NCBI GenBank assembly: GCA_011524675.1
Contig: WTJX01000117.1
Location: 1-9,712 of the forward strand
Direction of reading: 5' to 3'
Length of the DNA: 9,712 nucleotides
Source of the DNA: Cytophagales bacterium
Lineage (GTDB): Bacteria > Bacteroidota > Bacteroidia > Cytophagales > JAAEPT01
The position numbers and the translations under genes were made by a program. Of this stretch, positions 6,642-9,712 are shown piece by piece (within the stretch, counting starts at the first letter, position 1; the number at the start of each line of letters is the position of its first letter). The notes beneath the pieces are model-generated. The model was not told the origin of the DNA, ran no database searches, and saw only the letters and a program-made list of their open reading frames with translations.

Positions 6642-8474
6642 CTACAAGCCTATCTTAGTTCTCTTGAACCATTTGTCATTGATGGTAAGTGCCAGAGTGG
6701 TGAAAAAGTAATTTTCTGTTATCTGTCCCTTATTCAAAGCACCTCTTTTGCCAAACTCAAAGCTAAGGTTAACGTATTTGGGATAATCTAACCTAAAATC
6801 ATAATACCCAATAGGGAGTCCTAATCCGAATGTAAGCCCAATATCAGTAACAGCTTTATTGTTTTGTTCATAAGGTAAGTTTCTTGCAACCCCGCCAAAA
6901 CGATAAAACACTCGTTTAAAATAATCACTACGTTGTTTTGCATTGAGGTCTGGAATTACTTCTGTTCCTATTCTCATCCCATAGCTATTAACAAGGTCAT
7001 TACCTTTGATGTGAGTATAGTTATCTCCATTGATAAAGAAAACTTCTGTACCTACAGACCATATGGCTTTACGCAATGAACCGTTTTTTCTTTTCCCTCT
7101 TGCTTCTGGCTTGTCTAGACTAATCCCAAACGTGATTTCAAAAGGAAGCCTTGCCTTACCATTCTCAATAGATGTTGTATCAGAAACTACGATAAAACCT
7201 CTTGATGTATATGTATTTTCTAGGCGTTGTGCATCTATGTCTAAAGAAGAGCCAAATTGAAAACTAAAACCTGAGTTAAAGAATATACCTGACTTTCTCT
7301 TTAGGTAAGCATCGAGATGATTGTCTTTGTTCTCTACAGTTGGGAAAGTGCCATCTATGAGTTTTGTAAGCTCCGCAGTCCATTCATCTTCGCTTGCCTC
7401 GAGTATTTCTTTCTTGACAAAAATACCATATTCGGTTACTCTATTCGCCTTTAAAACGTTCTTGATTTTAATTTTTAATACTTTACTTTTAACAGATGGA
7501 TCATACAGAAGCTCCGAATATGTAGGTATGAATATAAAGTAGTTCCCGTAAGTAGCTGTACTACTCACCGAGTCTATAAAGTTTTTTGCTAAAAACACAT
7601 CTTTGTTTACAAGTGTATCTTCATAAATGATCTTTTTAGGGATATCAAGTAATTGCTCTTTACATAGTTTTAAATTCTCTTTTATATTATCTCGTCCTTT
7701 TGTCTGTGCTAAACTGTCCATACATGTTTCAACTTGTCTTTTCTTAGGCAGATAGTTGGGATTTGGCACTACCAATTTAGAACGCGAAGGAACAGTTACT
7801 TTTCTCAACTCTTTACGAAAAGCAACACCTGTCTTGAATTGAAAGCCTTTATATACATACTCTTGTTCTAGTGTAGTATAATTGTTACTTGAGCTTGAGC
7901 TCAGCTCTGATATTTGATTGATCTCTTGTTTCCCAAAGATATAGGACGCACTAAGCCCCAAAGAAAAATCTGAACCTATGCTTACTCCATTATGAAAAGA
8001 AACTTTATTTAATCCTCCCGTCCCCTCTAAGGTGGTAGTAATAGTTTCTCCAGTAGTAGAACCGGATATGCTAGTGTTTGTGTAAGAACTATAATTAGAG
8101 TACGTGTAGGGAGACAAAGAAAACCCTGATTTCCAAGATTTGCTTATAGGAAAAGAAATAGCTAAATAGATAGGAATAACGTCCCCATCGGTTCTAGTGG
8201 CACTTCCTGATTTGAGCCTTCTTAGTTGATGTATGATGCCTGCTTCAAAAACAGTATATTTTGTATGTGAATAGAGGGCTGGGTTTTTGAGATTGACAAA
8301 GAGCTTGTTGGAAGTACTTACACCTAAGCCCCCCATAGCCCTGTTTCTGGCAGTACCCTCGTCGAAATATTCCCCCACACCAAAAGCAGAGTTAGGTGCA
8401 TTTATTTTGAAATTTTGTGCCGAAGCAGTAAGTACAGAAACTAAAGTCCCTGAAAGCAATAGGAATCTAATCAT
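6642..8474 (-). CDS. Outer-membrane beta-barrel protein (FadL/PorV-like start) with soluble insert
   Basis: I choose the ATG at 8474, giving 610 residues. It begins a signal peptide (MIRFLLLSGTLVSVLTASA, cleavage before Gln20) and overlaps the coaX stop by 8 bp (ATGATTAG). The frame is open to 8525, but that 17-residue extension would spoil the signal. After the signal comes a stretch typical of FadL/PorV-type barrels: FGVGEY...NRAMGGLGVS...NPALYS (about 31-68). Alternating strands then fill about 75-222 and 395-610, and the protein ends in a strand close to the C-terminus. Between the halves, residues 224-392 look soluble, being Lys/Glu-rich, with the only two Cys (251, 271). Bacteroidota carry a related uncharacterised barrel beside coaX. 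Transport of a hydrophobic ligand, or a role in surface export, is possible; the function is unknown. Confidence 0.8.
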   Translation of the reverse strand: MIRFLLLSGTLVSVLTASAQNFKINAPNSAFGVGEYFDEGTARNRAMGGLGVSTSNKLFVNLKNPALYSHTKYTVFEAGIIHQLRRLKSGSATRTDGDVIPIYLAISFPISKSWKSGFSLSPYTYSNYSSYTNTSISGSTTGETITTTLEGTGGLNKVSFHNGVSIGSDFSLGLSASYIFGKQEINQISELSSSSSNNYTTLEQEYVYKGFQFKTGVAFRKELRKVTVPSRSKLVVPNPNYLPKKRQVETCMDSLAQTKGRDNIKENLKLCKEQLLDIPKKIIYEDTLVNKDVFLAKNFIDSVSSTATYGNYFIFIPTYSELLYDPSVKSKVLKIKIKNVLKANRVTEYGIFVKKEILEASEDEWTAELTKLIDGTFPTVENKDNHLDAYLKRKSGIFFNSGFSFQFGSSLDIDAQRLENTYTSRGFIVVSDTTSIENGKARLPFEITFGISLDKPEARGKRKNGSLRKAIWSVGTEVFFINGDNYTHIKGNDLVNSYGMRIGTEVIPDLNAKQRSDYFKRVFYRFGGVARNLPYEQNNKAVTDIGLTFGLGLPIGYYDFRLDYPKYVNLSFEFGKRGALNKGQITENYFFTTLALTINDKWFKRTKIGL

Positions 8475-9174
8475 TTTGTTGTAAAATGTGGTATAAACCT
8501 TCCATTTGTAAATTTGGAATTGCAAAGATGGTAGCTTTCAGCTGTTTTTCAAAGTGTTTTGCGTCACCTCCCGTTAATATCACGATTAAATCGGAATATT
8601 TTTTTAAATATTGCCCCATAACCCCCTCCAGTTCCATCAAGACACCATGATACACACCACTTTTTATGCTTGTGTTTGTGCTATCACCTATTAGTGTTAC
8701 ATTATCTTCCGTTTTCTCTATCAAAGGAAGTTTAGCCGTGTAGTGATTCAGTGCCTTAAACCTCATAGTATAGCCTGGTGAGATAGCACCACCCAAATAG
8801 CACTGTGCTGCATTGATGAAATCATATGTGATGCATGTACCTGCGTCTATGACTAAACAGTTTTGTTTAGGAAATAATTTCATGGCACCCGAAACCAAGG
8901 CTTTTCTGTCATTACCTAAAGTCTCTTTTGTTTTATATCTATTTTCAAAAGGTAATTTCGTCAATTGATCTAACAACAAAGGGGCAATACCATTTCTGGA
9001 GTCCCACTCAAAATTCCTTACACTTGACAAAATACTTTTATCAATTTTTTGTTGTGCGTAGTATAAATAAAATTCATCAAGCACCTTGAAACTCTGTTTT
9101 TCAACAAGAATGTCATTTTCAAACTTACCCACTTTTATCTGAGTGTTTCCTGCATCAATGGTATAAATAGACAT
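8467..9174 (-). CDS. coaX: Type III pantothenate kinase
   Basis: CoaX phosphorylates pantothenate in the first step of coenzyme A synthesis. It needs a monovalent cation and is insensitive to CoA feedback. The 235 residues show the ASKHA-fold motifs: DAGNTQIKVG (7-16, phosphate-binding), GNDR (87-90), VIDAGTCITYDFI (108-120, with the catalytic Asp near 110), GGAISPGYTMR (128-138) and TGGDA (201-205). Length and motif spacing are normal for the Bacteroidota form. The ATG at 9174 gives the expected MSIYTIDAGNT start. It is the first gene of the run, with a 538-nt gene-poor region upstream. No convincing promoter was found; a TATATAAT-like stretch at 9178-9187 may be only AT-rich chance. The last codons overlap the start of the barrel gene, so the two are probably translationally coupled. 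Confidence 0.95.
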   Translation of the reverse strand: MSIYTIDAGNTQIKVGKFENDILVEKQSFKVLDEFYLYYAQQKIDKSILSSVRNFEWDSRNGIAPLLLDQLTKLPFENRYKTKETLGNDRKALVSGAMKLFPKQNCLVIDAGTCITYDFINAAQCYLGGAISPGYTMRFKALNHYTAKLPLIEKTEDNVTLIGDSTNTSIKSGVYHGVLMELEGVMGQYLKKYSDLIVILTGGDAKHFEKQLKATIFAIPNLQMEGLYHILQQND

Positions 9175-9248
9175 ATATATTATATAGTAGATAAGAAGCT
9201 AGTTTACATTAAAATTCGATTATTCAGGTTTTTACAAAAGTCTGCATT

Positions 9249-9373
9249 AAGTACAAGGTACAAAGTACGAAGTACAAAGAATGTTTTCTTTTAAGTTGTT
9301 TGAGTACTTAAAAGCCTGTACACTATCTTTTTTAAATGCTTTCCTTATCGTGGTACTTTATACTTCGTACTAT
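9249..9373. repeat. Heptanucleotide repeats forming a nested inverted-repeat element
   Basis: Four tandem 7-mers, GTACAAG, GTACAAA, GTACGAA and GTACAAA, fill 9251-9278. A reverse-oriented block, GTACTTT, ATACTTC and GTACTAT, fills 9353-9373. The blocks make an inverted repeat of 15 bp with one mismatch (9265-9279 with 9356-9370). Inside it lies a perfect 8-bp hairpin, CTTTTAAG (9288-9295) and CTTAAAAG (9307-9314), with an 11-nt loop. The 7-bp period resembles the short tandemly repeated sequences known from cyanobacteria, or a small non-coding mobile element. Confidence 0.6.
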
Positions 9374-9464
9374 TCAGTAGTAATTTAGTTTTTGCTCTAC
9401 TATAGTAGATAATTACATAAAGAAAGCTTTACAAAATCATCTTTAGGACTTATTCGGCCTTATA

Positions 9465-9517
9465 CAAAATTTTAAAACCCTCATTTACAATCAGTAAACT
9501 GCTGTTTTAAAATTTTG
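9465..9517. repeat. Perfect 14-bp inverted repeat with 25-nt loop
   Basis: CAAAATTTTAAAAC (9465-9478) is exactly mirrored by GTTTTAAAATTTTG (9504-9517). The loop contains a smaller pairing, TTTAC-AATCA-GTAAA (9484-9498). No T tract follows on either strand, so it is not a classic terminator. It could be a cruciform site, a protein-binding site or the ends of a small element. Confidence 0.6.
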
Positions 9518-9590
9518 AAAGCCTTGCCTAAACACAAAAAACTTAGTTATGCTCAGCACATCACTTCTTTTTAAAATGGTCAACAACTTA

Positions 9591-9611
9591 TTGACTATTG
9601 ACTCATTACTA
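9591..9611 (+). repeat. Short degenerate 7-bp tandem repeat (TTGACTA)
   Basis: TTGACTA, TTGACTC and ATTACTA lie head to tail. The 7-bp period equals that of the GTAC-type repeats about 300 bp away, though the unit differs. With only two near-identical copies this could be chance. Confidence 0.35.
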
Positions 9612-9712
9612 AAAAAGCTAACTGCATAATACCTAAAAGCCAAAAGCTCATAAAAATAAAGACATAAGTAGTCGTCCAAAAATACTTACATCAATATAAG
9701 TTAAGAGTGTGT

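Larger units (their letters stand above)
9175..9712. other. Gene-poor, repeat-rich intergenic region
   Basis: I see no supported gene, tRNA or rRNA in this stretch. A 62-codon frame on the minus strand (9491-9679) has no recognisable features. The region holds 7-bp tandem repeats in both orientations, two inverted-repeat structures, a 12-bp direct repeat TATAGTAGATAA (9183-9194 and 9401-9412) and a 12-nt palindrome CTACTATAGTAG (9397-9408). It must also contain the promoter for coaX. Confidence 0.7.

Noticed and set aside
8475..8525. Upstream 17-codon extension of the barrel protein
   Set aside because: It lies inside coaX and would bury the signal peptide. The ATG at 8474 gives a clean signal and an 8-bp overlap.
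9491..9679. 62-codon open frame on the minus strand
   Set aside because: No motif and no plausible start context, and it overlaps one arm of the 14-bp inverted repeat. It is most likely chance in AT-rich DNA.
9175..9712. CRISPR array or tRNA in the right-hand spacer
   Set aside because: The repeats are 7-mers without spacers, and no cloverleaf could be traced.

Overview
The window is AT-rich and looks like chromosomal DNA of a member of the Bacteroidota (Cytophagales or a relative; I cannot name the genus). The evidence is the gene order and the promoter style. A run on the minus strand carries coaX, an outer-membrane beta-barrel protein, a secreted TPR protein, lptC, a small membrane protein and a CNNM/CorC-type membrane protein. 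As I recall, this order is typical of Bacteroidota. Several genes also have TAnnTTTG-like -7 boxes upstream, and ribosome binding sites are weak or absent, as expected for that phylum.

Layout from left to right. Positions 1-338 hold the 3' remnant of an IS630-family transposase on the plus strand. It is cut at its 5' side, and a short GC-rich hairpin lies at the break. Positions 378-1739 (minus) encode a membrane-anchored serine hydrolase of the beta-lactamase/NylB type, convergent with the IS remnant. Positions 1740-1935 are a spacer with two hairpins, one resembling a dispersed ATTCC...GGGAAT palindrome. Positions 1936-2964 (minus) encode an RluD-like 23S rRNA pseudouridine synthase. Positions 3087-4355 (minus) encode the CNNM/CorC-type protein with four hydrophobic segments, a CBS pair and a CorC_HlyC domain. 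Positions 4508-8474 (minus) carry the envelope block: a 60-residue two-TM protein, LptC, a TPR protein and a 610-residue outer-membrane protein. Positions 8467-9174 (minus) encode type III pantothenate kinase, the first gene of the block. Positions 9175-9712 have no supported gene but are rich in structure: 7-bp tandem repeats in both orientations, nested inverted repeats and a perfect 14-bp inverted repeat.

Spacing suggests these transcription units: coaX with the outer-membrane protein (8-bp overlap); TPR with lptC and the 60-residue protein (gaps of 5 and 1 nt) behind a weak promoter; and separate units for the CNNM/CorC protein, the pseudouridine synthase and the hydrolase. LptC serves lipopolysaccharide export. 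The TPR and barrel proteins carry export signals and may act in the same envelope process, but that link rests only on gene order.

I did not find a clear new defence, mobile or biosynthetic system. The most interesting points are the repeat-rich spacer at the right end, the soluble insert with the only two cysteines of the barrel protein, and the small membrane protein coupled to lptC.
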